A model generated the notes under the pieces. That model searched no databases and was not told where the DNA came from. It saw only the letters and a list, made by a program, of their open reading frames with translations. DNA of 64,000 nucleotides from positions 62,001 through 126,000 of the forward strand of contig NDFF03000002.1 in NCBI GenBank assembly GCA_002150815.3, in the 5' to 3' direction. Below, one piece after another: positions 44,560-54,563 of the stretch. The stretch comes from Grammothele lineata. Lineage: Eukaryota; Basidiomycota; Agaricomycetes; Polyporales; Polyporaceae. A program made the position numbers and the translations under genes. How positions within the stretch are numbered: the first letter of the stretch is position 1; each line of letters begins with the position of its first letter.

Positions 44560-45368
44560 TTTACTTCAACCGGCGCCACGCGTTAGTGTCCAAGTCACTC
44601 GCGTCCCGCCTCTCTTCCCCCCAGGAGTTTGTGGACCGTTGTCCCGCACGTTTATCATTTGACCCCTTCGCCGACGAAGACCCGGACAACTACCCGGAGT
44701 GTAGGCACCGTCCCGCCGTCGAGCAGGTCGACTACATCCTCGCCAAGGACAAGGCCGACGCTGCCCGCCGCCGCCGCCTCGCCAAGAAGGCAGCCAACCC
44801 TACGCCACTCGTCCCTCGTCGCAAGCCGCTCCCACCTCCCATTCCCATCGCCAAGGGTCTCACCCTACGCGAACGCATCGCCCGCCGCCCGCTAGCCGAT
44901 CGCCTCACCGAACCACTCGGCCCGCCCATCAAGAAGCCGGACCTCTCCAAGATCCGTTTCCACCCTTACGACACACAGACCGCCCGTCGCTCCGCTCCCG
45001 ACATCCCCGACTTCGGACGTAAGAACCACAGCGAGTCCATCGCTATCGTCCGCCCCAAGGTCAACACAGTTCTCACCCGCATCAGTGCCCTCTGGGACCC
45101 TCGCTTCAAGGAGTTCCTCGAGACCCAGGTGCCCGAGCGCGACCGCCTCGCCCTCCAGACCTTCACCGACCGGCTTGAGGCCGTCGCACGTCTCCTCGAG
45201 GCCCCCCACTCTCACAAGTGGCTTAGTGCGGAGTTCCACGAGATCCTCAAGGTTTGCAAGCGCTTCGAACTCATCACGCTCGCTAACCTCAAGAAGAACT
45301 ACGCGACCATCTGCACGGAGATCTACGAGCAGTTTGTGTACACGCGCAGCTTAGATTGGGCAGCATAG
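44551..45368 (+). CDS. upstream reading frame of the retrotransposon without any ATG (272 codons)
   Basis: Open from 44551 (after TAG 44548-44550) to TAG at 45366-45368. It contains no methionine codon, and no ATG occurs in any plus-strand frame from 44330 to 45443. The composition looks coding: codons mostly end in C or G, and the product is hydrophilic and basic, with Pro-rich and Lys/Arg-rich sections (AKKAANPTPLVPRRK, LTLRERIARRPLADRL) and a helical C-terminus (FTDRLEAVARLLEAP, ELITLANLKKNYATICTEIY). If it is translated, initiation must be at a non-AUG codon or after splicing: GTG 44586 is one candidate, and GTAAGC at about 44490 with TTAG near 44549 could form an intron. I recognise no domain; a capsid-associated role is only a guess from its position. 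Confidence 0.55.
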
Positions 45369-45443
45369 TTTTTAGTTTTGGGAATAGTTTTTGTATCAGC
45401 GGCACCAGTTTTCGAATAGACAACACCACTCTCCTCCCCCATC

Positions 45444-47072
45444 ATGGCAAGCGGAAATCGCTTTGCACCAATCGACCCAGATCGACTTCTGGGCAATCCA
45501 TCGCGGCCAGGGTCCGTCCCCCCGCAACCGGAAACATCTCGGCAAGGTAACCCGGATCCGGCTCCCTCGCAACAACCAACCAGGCCTCCGTCCCCGACTC
45601 CGACCCTCGCACCGGCTACCCACCCTCCGTTCTACGAATGGAATGGCACGCAATATGAAAGGTTAGAGGATGCCATCCGCGCAAGCGCTCAGGATTTCAG
45701 CCTTGCTGATGATACGATCGACTGGGTCATGAATATCGTCAAGACCATCACGTATCAGCAAACGGCACACATCTACAACCTCCTCGGCATTAAGGTCTAC
45801 GAACACGCGGATGCAAATGCAGTGGCTCACCACGAGTTTGCCGAAAACATCGATGACTTGGCCAAGGCAATTCAGACGCTAATCAAGGATCGCGACGCCT
45901 TGAGGGCTGCACTCAGCAGGGCTTCAGACAAAATCAAGACCCTCGACGCTGAGTTGCTAACGCTCAACAACAACAACACGGTCCTCTCGAACGTCATCCA
46001 GCAACATTCGACTCAGATTCAGCAGTTGATGAATGCTCAGGCCTCCGCTCCGCTCGGCTCCACCGCTCACGCCGCCCCTGTCGCTACCGCTTCGCACCAA
46101 CCTAAGCCGAAGATCGCTGACCCGCCGCGCTACAAGGGATCCAAGGACGGTATCACACTGGAACATTGGTTGACTAAGTTTGGCATCTGGTGTCGCTACC
46201 AGAACATCACCAACGACGACCAAATCATCACGACGGCACTCATGTACCTGGAGGACGGCCCGTCTAATTACATGTCAGATTATGCTAAGGCAGCCGCCGA
46301 AGGCAAAGCCCTCGGCACCTGGAAGGATTTCGTTTCTCGTCTCGGCACCGGATACCGCGACCTCGCCCCGGACAAGACGGCACAGAACAGCCTCGACAGC
46401 ATTTGCAACAAGTCCCACAGTACACTCACTCAGTTCGCTGAGCAATTCCGCCGCTACGCCCACCAGACCGGTTACAGTGACGTCGAGCTCATTCGCCGCA
46501 TCAACGACCAACTCGGCAAGGAGCTCTCCCAGTCCAAGACCGTCATCACGGTAACAGCACCGCAGCAGGTCCCCAAGACCTGGGTCGCTTACCTCGATTG
46601 GGTTCTCGCTCTCGACACGGAACTTCGCAACGACCATGGCCGCAAGACCCGCTCGTTCAGCTCACAGCCGAGCTCGTCCAAAGATCCTAACGCAATGGAC
46701 ATCGACGCGATGAAGAAACCGGAGAAGCTGTCCAAGGAACAGATGGAATGGATGGACAACAAGAAGTGCTTCCGCTGCGGTAAACACCCGTACAAGAAGA
46801 ACGAGAAGTGTCGCAACCCCAAATACAAAGGCTACTACGAAATGCCTAAGAAGTTCGACACTCCAACGACATCCACCTCTCAGGACAAAGGGAAGGCACC
46901 GGCCACTCGCATCCGCTCGACCGAGGAAAAGGAGGCTGAACACCGCGAACGCATGGAGTTTATCGCCGCCGCCCTCAAGCAGTTCGACGAAAAGAAGAGT
47001 GAGGAACCTGCTGTCGAAACCGCTCGCATCGAGGAGGTCATCGACGAGAAGGATTTTCTCCAAGGGCTGTAA
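45444..47072 (+). CDS. gag: Gag polyprotein of the Gypsy element
   Basis: 542 residues. The ATG at 45444 is the first ATG after the predicted transcription start. Layout: Pro-rich N-terminus (residues 1-70), a helical segment with coiled-coil character (about 140-195), the retrotransposon gag core (about 215-390; PPRYKGSKDGITLEHWLTKF, WKDFVSRLGTGYRD, LTQFAEQFRRYAHQTGY), and one zinc knuckle CFRCGKHPYKKNEKC near residue 440 with spacing that deviates from CX2CX4HX4C. A charged C-terminus follows. It forms the nucleocapsid or capsid of the intracellular particle. The TAA stop overlaps the pol ATG (TAATG). No frameshift or stop. Confidence 0.9.
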   Translation: MASGNRFAPIDPDRLLGNPSRPGSVPPQPETSRQGNPDPAPSQQPTRPPSPTPTLAPATHPPFYEWNGTQYERLEDAIRASAQDFSLADDTIDWVMNIVKTITYQQTAHIYNLLGIKVYEHADANAVAHHEFAENIDDLAKAIQTLIKDRDALRAALSRASDKIKTLDAELLTLNNNNTVLSNVIQQHSTQIQQLMNAQASAPLGSTAHAAPVATASHQPKPKIADPPRYKGSKDGITLEHWLTKFGIWCRYQNITNDDQIITTALMYLEDGPSNYMSDYAKAAAEGKALGTWKDFVSRLGTGYRDLAPDKTAQNSLDSICNKSHSTLTQFAEQFRRYAHQTGYSDVELIRRINDQLGKELSQSKTVITVTAPQQVPKTWVAYLDWVLALDTELRNDHGRKTRSFSSQPSSSKDPNAMDIDAMKKPEKLSKEQMEWMDNKKCFRCGKHPYKKNEKCRNPKYKGYYEMPKKFDTPTTSTSQDKGKAPATRIRSTEEKEAEHRERMEFIAAALKQFDEKKSEEPAVETARIEEVIDEKDFLQGL

Positions 47073-50000
47073 TGCCGGCTGGCCATTGCACCCCGTCAAC
47101 GACTTGTATACGTAAAATCACGCTGTCTGATGAACCCGATGTACCTAGCTCTGGACATGTATATATTCACGCCTCCGCATCGTCTATACATTCTATGAAC
47201 GTCCAACTAGTACTGAAACAGCGTGATACACAAGTCCAGCCGTTTGCACTCCTAGATTCAGGAGCATACTCGTGCTTTATGCACTACAGGTTTGTTCAGG
47301 ACCACAAACTAGCCATGCGCCCGCTCAAAAGACAAGTACGAGTCTTCAACGCAGACGCAACGGAGAATAAGAAGGGATTGATCACCCACTACGCCCGTTG
47401 TCAAGTGCGCATTGGTAATCACACGTCATGGCAATCGTTCCTCATCGCAGAAATCGGCCACCACGATATTATCATCGGCATGAGTTTCTTACGCGAACAC
47501 AACCCAGAAATTGACTGGAAGGAACAAAAGATCAACTTCACCCGTTGCCCGACGGAATGTGCTCCGAACTACCTTGACATCCAAGAAGAGGACTTGGATC
47601 AACTGGAAATACCTCGTTTAGAAGTAGTCGCACAAGATCAGTATGGAGACCTCGAACGTGGCAATTGGGATGATCCCGAAACCTTTGTGCACTACATAAC
47701 CCATTCTGACGACCCGGATGCTCGTATACTTCGTAACGACCCGGACGCCTATATGGCACAATACGGAAAGAGAGACAAGAACCCAGTCATGGCTAACGCT
47801 CCCGAAGTCGGCAAGCCCGACGACGCCTGGAAAGACACCGTGCCAGAACACTATCACAAGCACGGCATTGTCTTTTCCAAGGAAGCTTCATACAGGATGC
47901 CCACACGTAAACCCTATGATCATGCTATCGAGCTGATTCCAGGGGCATCACTCCCGAAGCATTCAACGCCATACCCGATGAACAAGGCAGAACAGAACGC
48001 CTTAGACGAGTGGATCAATGAGCAGCGAGCAAAAGGCTATATACGACCATCGAAAAGCCCACTAGCCTCGCCAGTTTTCTTTGTAAAGAAGAAGGATGGA
48101 TCACCACGACTAGTCCAAGACTATAGAGCACTGAATGCAGTAACCAAGAAAAATCGGTTCCCAATACCCCGCACGTCCGACCTCATTGATCGCCTTTCGC
48201 AAGCCTCCATCTTCACGTCCATGGACTTAAGATGGGGCTACCACAATGTCCGTATAAAGGAAGGCGACGAAGAAAAGGCTGCGTTTTCAACCTTCAGGGG
48301 CCTGTTTGAACCAACGGTCATGCTCTTTGGACTATGCAATGCCCCAAGCACCTTCCAAGCAATGATGAATGACGTACTGGAAGAAGAAATTGCTACAGGG
48401 CATGTAGTAGTGTATATAGATGACATCCTCGTCTTCACCGACGACTTGACACTGCACCGGCAACTAGTATCTAGGGTACTACAAAAGCTACAAGACAACG
48501 ACCTGTTCGTAAAACCCGAGAAATGCAAATTTGAACAATCCACAGTCGAATTCCTCGGGCTAATCATCTCAAAGAACAGCGTGTCAATGGACCCTAAGAA
48601 AGTTGAAGGAGTAAAAGGATGGCCTACACCAACGAAAGTCAAACATGTTCAGGCCTTCCTAGGACTCGCAAACTTCTACCGGCGTTTTATCAAAGACTTT
48701 GCAAAGATTGCTCGCCCACTTACTATCCTTACATGCAAGGATATGCCCTGGCAATGGAACGAGGAACAACAACTCGCGTTTGATCGATTAAAGGAAGCCT
48801 TCACTACAGCACCCATACTACAACTTCCAAACGACACGGCCCCATATCGACTAGAAACCGATTCATCAGACTTCGCAACAGGCGCAGTCCTTGAACAACT
48901 CGGTGAAGACGGTCTATGGCATCCAGTAGCATTCTACTCTAAGTCGCTCAACGAACATGAGCGTAACTACGAGATTTATGACAAAGAAATGCTAGCCATC
49001 ATTCGGGCATTGGAAGAATACCGACACTACTTGGAAGGCCACCCTGAACCGATCGAGATTTGGTCTGATCACCTGAATCTCACATACTTTCGCCAGGCGC
49101 ACAAGTTATCACGTCGACAAGCCAGATGGGCACTCTTTCTTACCCGCTTCAACTTCATTCTACGCCACAAACCAGGGAAAACAATGATTCGAGCCGACCC
49201 TCTGTCCAGGAGGCCAGATCATGAAGAGGGGGTAGACAGCGATAACCAAGGTCGAACGCTGTTAACTCCAGAGTTTTTTGCGATCAAAGCAATGCAACCC
49301 TCTCATGAATCAACGGTAGATGACGCGCAACTACTGTCAAGGATCAAGAAGGCGCTCGAAGATGACACAATGACAAAGGATTACCAAGCCCTCCTTGCGA
49401 GCGGCCCGCGCGAATTTGGTAAAGACCTTAAGGAATGGAACTTCGAAAACGGTTTACTCCTTCATAGGGGAAAAGTTTATGTACCTAAGGACCGAGAACT
49501 ACGTCTAGACCTCCTCAAACTACACCATGACACCCGCCTTGCAGGGCATCAGGGAAGATGGAAGACGCTCGAACTCATCAGTCGCAACTACTGGTGGCCA
49601 GGAATGTCTGTAGATGTCAAGAAATACGTCCAAGGCTGCGACACTTGCCAGCGCAACAAACCAACTCGTCAACCAAAGTTTGGATTGTTGCAACCTAACG
49701 AAGTGCCAGCAGGACCATGGGAGATTTACACCATCGATATCATTACACATCTCCCAGAATCAGCAGACAACTATGGAGAACCCAGGACCGCAATCGTCGT
49801 AGTAGTCGACCGTTATTCCAAACGAGCCCACTTCTTTGCAGAAGACGATCATGTTTCAACAAGTAGTATCGTCAACATCCTGTTTGAACGAATCTACCCC
49901 CTGCACGGGCTCCCTCGACAAATCATCTCAGACCGAGGATCCCAGTTTTCTAGTCAGGTGTTCAAGGAGTTTTGTCAACGCCTCGGCATCCGAGCCACAA

Positions 50001-50890
50001 TGTCTACAGCCTACCACCCCGAAACCGATGGACAAACAGAACGAGTTAACCAGTCCCTCGAGACCTACTTGCGCATCTTCTCTGAATACAGACCAGACGA
50101 CTGGGCAAGGCTCCTATCGTCTGCTGAATTCGCCTACAACAATGCAGCGCATGAATCAACAGGTCTCTCCCCGTTCTACATTGAATATGGCTGGCACCCG
50201 CGCATGGCTCCGGATGTCGAAGGCGTCCTTAGTTACCCCACACTCGAGGAATTATTTGAAAACCGCAAGGAAGCACGAGAGCAAGCTCAAGCATCGCTCA
50301 ACATGGCAGCAGAACGAATGAAGTGGTACTACGACCTGCACAAAAATGACGTGCCCTTCAAAGTCGGAGACAAGGTACTTCTCAAGGGAAGGGACCTTCG
50401 AGTCAAAGTCTCCTCCGAGAAACTTATGGCAAAGAACTATGGCCCGTACACTATCACGGAGAAAGTCGGGCCAGTTTCGTTCCGCCTTAATCTGCCAAAG
50501 CAAATGCGTGTTCACCCTGTTTTCCACGCCTCGAAGTTTATCCCCTACCATGAAGACGAAATTGGAGACCGAAACCCTCCACAGCCGCCCCCCATCGAGG
50601 TCGAAGGGTATGAAGAATTCGAAGTCGAGAAGATCCTGGACAGCCGTGTATACCGTGGATGGGTACAATACCTAGTCAAATGGGATGGCTACGACGAATC
50701 GCACGCCTCCTGGGAACCCGTCCGCAATGTCCGCGACAATGCACGAGAAGCAATCAAGGAATTCCACGACTTACACCCTGACGCACCTGAACCCGAGTCT
50801 CTTCAGAACCCGCGACCAATGAATAAGATCTTCAACCGTAACATTAGGTGGAATCTCGCGGAGCTCAAATCTGAAGAGGGGGTAGTGTAA
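47072..50890 (+). CDS. pol: Pol polyprotein: protease, reverse transcriptase, RNase H, integrase, chromodomain
   Basis: 1272 residues, in the -1 frame relative to gag and starting at an ATG that shares its A with the gag stop. Domains: aspartic protease (LLDSGAYSCF, about residue 61); reverse transcriptase with FTSMDLRWGYHNVRI and the YIDD box near residue 448; RNase H (LETDSSDFATGAVL, then SDHLNLTYF); integrase with an HHCC zinc finger (GHQGRWKTLELISRNYWWPG, CDTCQRNK) and DDE residues near 888 (TIDII), 953 (ISDRGSQFS) and 989 (GQTERVNQS); and a C-terminal chromodomain (about 1180-1230; FEVEKILDSR, YLVKWDGYDESHASWEP). The chromodomain places it among chromoviruses, whose integrases are steered to marked chromatin. 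The stop codon lies within the first bases of the 3' LTR. The frame is intact. Confidence 0.95.
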   Translation: MPAGHCTPSTTCIRKITLSDEPDVPSSGHVYIHASASSIHSMNVQLVLKQRDTQVQPFALLDSGAYSCFMHYRFVQDHKLAMRPLKRQVRVFNADATENKKGLITHYARCQVRIGNHTSWQSFLIAEIGHHDIIIGMSFLREHNPEIDWKEQKINFTRCPTECAPNYLDIQEEDLDQLEIPRLEVVAQDQYGDLERGNWDDPETFVHYITHSDDPDARILRNDPDAYMAQYGKRDKNPVMANAPEVGKPDDAWKDTVPEHYHKHGIVFSKEASYRMPTRKPYDHAIELIPGASLPKHSTPYPMNKAEQNALDEWINEQRAKGYIRPSKSPLASPVFFVKKKDGSPRLVQDYRALNAVTKKNRFPIPRTSDLIDRLSQASIFTSMDLRWGYHNVRIKEGDEEKAAFSTFRGLFEPTVMLFGLCNAPSTFQAMMNDVLEEEIATGHVVVYIDDILVFTDDLTLHRQLVSRVLQKLQDNDLFVKPEKCKFEQSTVEFLGLIISKNSVSMDPKKVEGVKGWPTPTKVKHVQAFLGLANFYRRFIKDFAKIARPLTILTCKDMPWQWNEEQQLAFDRLKEAFTTAPILQLPNDTAPYRLETDSSDFATGAVLEQLGEDGLWHPVAFYSKSLNEHERNYEIYDKEMLAIIRALEEYRHYLEGHPEPIEIWSDHLNLTYFRQAHKLSRRQARWALFLTRFNFILRHKPGKTMIRADPLSRRPDHEEGVDSDNQGRTLLTPEFFAIKAMQPSHESTVDDAQLLSRIKKALEDDTMTKDYQALLASGPREFGKDLKEWNFENGLLLHRGKVYVPKDRELRLDLLKLHHDTRLAGHQGRWKTLELISRNYWWPGMSVDVKKYVQGCDTCQRNKPTRQPKFGLLQPNEVPAGPWEIYTIDIITHLPESADNYGEPRTAIVVVVDRYSKRAHFFAEDDHVSTSSIVNILFERIYPLHGLPRQIISDRGSQFSSQVFKEFCQRLGIRATMSTAYHPETDGQTERVNQSLETYLRIFSEYRPDDWARLLSSAEFAYNNAAHESTGLSPFYIEYGWHPRMAPDVEGVLSYPTLEELFENRKEAREQAQASLNMAAERMKWYYDLHKNDVPFKVGDKVLLKGRDLRVKVSSEKLMAKNYGPYTITEKVGPVSFRLNLPKQMRVHPVFHASKFIPYHEDEIGDRNPPQPPPIEVEGYEEFEVEKILDSRVYRGWVQYLVKWDGYDESHASWEPVRNVRDNAREAIKEFHDLHPDAPEPESLQNPRPMNKIFNRNIRWNLAELKSEEGVV
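50873..50885 (+). other. polypurine tract
   Basis: Purine-rich GAAGAGGGGGTAG directly before the 3' LTR; primes plus-strand DNA synthesis in LTR elements. It doubles as the last codons of pol. Confidence 0.7.
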
Positions 50891-51465
50891 CGGTTTTCGA
50901 TCTCACGTGGTCTTAACGCCCAGGAAAGGCGCCCCTATTTGTTTCGCCCCTTGCAGGGATCGAACCCAGGGCGGGAGAACCCCTAACCCTTCAGGGAACC
51001 CTACAGACCACATGGCAGGACCCTTCTGGGGCCTATTACATACGTCTTACTTCATGGATGATGTCACCCCTCCGGATCCTTCCGGCCATTCCCATTTCAC
51101 GTGTCCCGAGCTCTGGATCACCCGGATGCAATCCAGACTCGCTCCCTTGGTAACCATTTGATATTCCCCCTATCTTTAGCGTCCAATCATAGGTAGTGTA
51201 TTGTAGACCCCCCACATGTATATAAGGACCCCCTGTCTGACCCTGAGAGGGCAGACTTGTTCTTCTGTTATCCCCTCCTCTGTACCTCGGAGTCCTCCTC
51301 CAATCTATCCTCTTGCTAGACTCCTGCCTTGCTTGCAGCCTAACGGCACTGCCCCTCGTCACACCTCTGTTTGCACACCATCGTGACACCTCTGTTTGTT
51401 TGCCCCACAAGTAAGCCCAGCGCTTTCTTTGTTTGTTTGTCCTTGTGGTGGCACCTGCCGTGACA
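50886..51465 (+). repeat. 3' LTR
   Basis: Same ends as the 5' LTR (TGTAACGG to GCCGTGACA), with about thirty differences plus small indels, clustered downstream of the presumed transcription start. Confidence 0.93.
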
Positions 51466-52619
51466 GATGCATATTCCTGCATGGCCTTGAGGCTAAAAGA
51501 TGTACACTACAATACCTGTAGGGCTTCAGCTATATTCCTTTAGTTGTCATCCTTTACAGGTAAATCCCTGGAGGCCTGGATGTATTTCCCTCCAAACCCC
51601 CCAGTGATTTCCCTGCAAGGTACTACTCAACAATCCCTGTACGTGTGAACCTATATCTCTGCACGCCTTAATAGGTGCAGCACTGCAGTGAATATTCTTC
51701 AGGTAAATCACCGCATGTCCTGGATGCATATCCCTGTACATCCGTACATGTAAGTGGCTGCAGCTCTGCAGTGATCTCCACGCAATTCCGCAAAGCCGCC
51801 AGGTGCATTACATAATAAGCGCGTATCTGGCAGAATCTGGCAGATCATGATCCATAGTCCGGGAGTTCATGAAGTCGCGAGTCGCGACGGGCGCTCATCT
51901 CACCAGACTAGCACATGACACCAATGACGTCATCCTCGGTTAGAAATCAGGCCCGAGCGCACCGGAACGCCCACAACTCCCTATACCCATCGCGCACAAC
52001 GTCCGTCAGGCATTTATTCCATCAACTAAGCATTGGCGTCGGGTCTGTGATACGAATTCGGAAACTTATAACGATTCACTCGCGGGCACTGACAAATTGC
52101 GCTTCTTGGGAGGTGCTAGTAGTCGCCTTTCAATTCCCGTGACAGGATCAAAATGTTCAGTGTTTGCGATCCTCCGACTCGAGGGCGGTAATGTGAAGGT
52201 GTCAAAAATTTCCTGGGAGAAGGGCTGAAAGCAGCCTACTGAGACCATGGTCTACCATTCCAACAGTCATGTCGATTATCTATTGAGAACTGCGGTCACT
52301 ATTCCTGGACGTTGTATTAAGGTGTTATCGAACTCGACATACCTGCAGCTTCTTGAGATGTTGCAAGAACACCGGCGCAGGATGGGTGTTCTTGAGTTTG
52401 TGGGACGTAAATCCAGGAATGACACCAAGGCGGGCTCACCCAGCCTTAAAACAAATGAGGTTCTCAAGTGTGGCTGTTGGCATGAGAAACTCTTGCAGGA
52501 TCAGAATCAATAGAATACACGACACGACGGAAATGGTCCGTTCTAGCGGCGAAGAAGTGCATTACAAAAAGCTGGCTGTTCCCGGGCGTACAGCCCGGTG
52601 CTACTTCTCCCGTGCCACA
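51466..52619. other. non-coding, with weak degenerate repeats
   Basis: Between the retrotransposon and the first dehydrogenase. From 51470 to 51790 similar phrases recur: CCTGGATGTATTTCCC and CCTGGATGCATATCCC, CAGTGATTTCCCTGC and CAGTGATCTCC, and two stretches with AGGTAAATC. This looks like an old, degraded repeat. No exon of the truncated DUF6533 gene is present. Confidence 0.45.
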
Positions 52620-53858
52620 TCAATCGAAGCAGATTCCACCGTCAACGGTCCACTGGATGCTATCAGATTCACGTCCTCTGACCGCAAGCCAGAAGGCGGG
52701 TGCACTCACAGTTTGTCCTGGATCATCGCCACATTTCAGTGCCGTTCCCGAGATTCAGAATAGAAACAGGACTTACCAGTAACAAAGGCAGACTGGTCCG
52801 AGAGGAAGAATGACACGACGTTCGCGATCTCTTCTGGTTCGCCGTTCCGCCCTAACACGTTGGGGAACTGCAAACCAGAAACGTAATCCCATCGGCATTG
52901 AGCCCTGTGTCCACCGCGAGGTGAAGAGCGAATAGAACTCACAGCGCCAGCAGTGAACGAGCCACGTGGCGCGCCAGACCTCCCGGTCTCGATTTCGTCC
53001 AGCGTGTCCACTACCAATCGCGACTATCAGCAAAACTGCGAGAGCGAGAGAAGTAGCTGAAAGGGCGGATGCGCACGCAGAGGGGTCTCGATCGGTCCCG
53101 GGGCGTACGCATTCACAGTGATGCCGTACTTAGCCCAGTCCATCGCCGCGTTCTGCACGAGTCCACGCACGGCGAACTTGGACGCGCAGTACGCACCGCA
53201 GCGGGGGAGTCCTAGAGGGTGGCTGTCAGCATGCGCGAGTACGGGACAGAATGCACCGGAACGTGGAGCATGTGCGGGACAGACCTTTCTTGCCCGCGAT
53301 AGAGGATGCAGCGAGGATGCGCCCGCCGGAGCCTTGCTTGATCATTTGCAGAGCGGCGTGCTTGAAAGAGAAGAAGACGCCTTTGAGGTTCACGTTGACA
53401 ATCTTCTCGAATTCCTCCGCAGGAGCTGTGGAGTAGTGTGAACATTAGAGTCAGTCAGGGCGTAGATGAATAACAGAGGAAGAACGTGCTTTCATGCAGA
53501 GCGTTCGGCCTGATCGTTCCCGCGTTTGCGACCATCTGCACTTATGATCAACGCTCTCGCTCTCGTATGAGGGACGCCAGACACCTACCGCATATACACT
53601 CCCGAGCTCGCGAACGACGCTCTCCACGAGTCCCCGCACGTCATCTTCGTTCACCACATCGCCTACCACAATGATCGTCTTCGTCGCATAGTCCCGCTGC
53701 AGCCCCTCCGCGAGCTCCTCGAGCCTCTGCTGAGCGTGTGGTAGGTCGAAAAGACCCAAGTCGAACCCGTCCTTGGCGAGTCTCGTCGCTGCGGCCCGTC
53801 CTATGCCTTCGGCGGCCCCAGTGATGATAGCGACGCGCTTGGGGTTTGGGGAGGCCAT
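52620..53858 (-). CDS. short-chain dehydrogenase/reductase, paralog 1
   Basis: Classical NAD(P)-dependent SDR resembling diacetyl/acetoin-reductase-type enzymes; substrate unknown. Eight exons: 53589-53858, 53490-53535, 53285-53425, 53077-53211, 52943-53010, 52777-52867, 52710-52717 and 52620-52652; 263 residues. Motifs: TGAAEGIGR (cofactor), NAG (VANAGT), N in IVNVNLKG, Ser of AASSIAG, YCASK catalytic Tyr and Lys, PG motif ([10 protein letters not shown]), and the C-terminal VDGGICFD. The intron after exon 2 has a GC donor (GCACGT) where the paralogs have GT. The seventh exon is only 8 nt (GACAAACT, encoding the end of GQT); without it the frame to the C-terminus is lost. A possible TATA lies near 53922. 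Confidence 0.85.
52710..52717 (-). other. 8-nt micro-exon of SDR paralog 1
   Basis: GACAAACT between CAG and GTGAGT on the minus strand. It completes Gly and adds Gln-Thr. Equivalents are at 54662-54669, 60983-60990 and 62706-62713. Confidence 0.75.
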
Positions 53859-54563
53859 ATCGAAGGTGTCAGTGAGAGGATGCGCGGTCCTGGAAGGATA
53901 CGGTGCGCGGTTTGAATGGTTGATATAGCACTCGAGCTTGGCCTTGATGGAGCTCAGTGGGAACTCCCACCGAAAAGAATCCAGGGTGGATCAATGGCGC
54001 GTGCGATTAAGACGCGTGAACCGGTCGATACGACGCTCATGTCTTAGAGTCGTCTCCCTCCGAAGTACGCCTTACGGGCGCGCATCGAGTTTAGCAAGCA
54101 TTGCGATATGAAAATCATCGAGAACTCAATAGCAACTGGGCGTCACCAAGACACAAGGAATACGCTAGAAGTGCCGTCAGGTGAACAAGAGGCCGTATCG
54201 ATCGGAATTGTGGTACCTACCTCGTCGCGACTCGTCTTTCAAAAGCCGCAGAGAGCGCCAATTGAATACATTCCGAGTGGGTAGGCGGAGATCTCGTTTG
54301 CTTCAGGCAGGTTCATGGTACGCGTAGTCCGTGAGTTGAATGATGCTTGATACGTGGAAACTCATGCTAGACAGTGAGGGGCCCTCGGTCTAATCACGAT
54401 CCACACCAGCCGCTGCCAGCAGCAGCAAGTAAACTTCTCCCCGCCCTCGCAGGCTTACCGCAGCCAGCAAGCAGTGCAACACGCGAAAGCTGCTCATCTG
54501 GGAGGACTTAGGCCTCCAATACCGTCCTACGTCACTGCACAGTCATTTTGCAGAGACGACTCC
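53859..54563. other. intergenic between SDR paralogs 1 and 2
   Basis: Upstream region of paralog 1; no coding signal seen. Confidence 0.4.

Larger units (their letters stand above)
43964..51465 (+). mobile_element. full-length Ty3/Gypsy LTR retrotransposon with chromodomain (7.5 kb)
   Basis: LTRs of 582 and 580 bp, each TG...CA, flank three reading frames: an upstream frame without ATG, gag, and pol ending in a chromodomain (chromovirus lineage). Flanking pentamers TATGC and GATGC match at 4 of 5 bases and may be the target duplication. The LTRs differ at roughly thirty positions by eye, mostly in the stretch 44346-44480, yet gag and pol are uninterrupted. The apparent self-primer PBS resembles the Tf1/sushi group. 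Confidence 0.93.
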
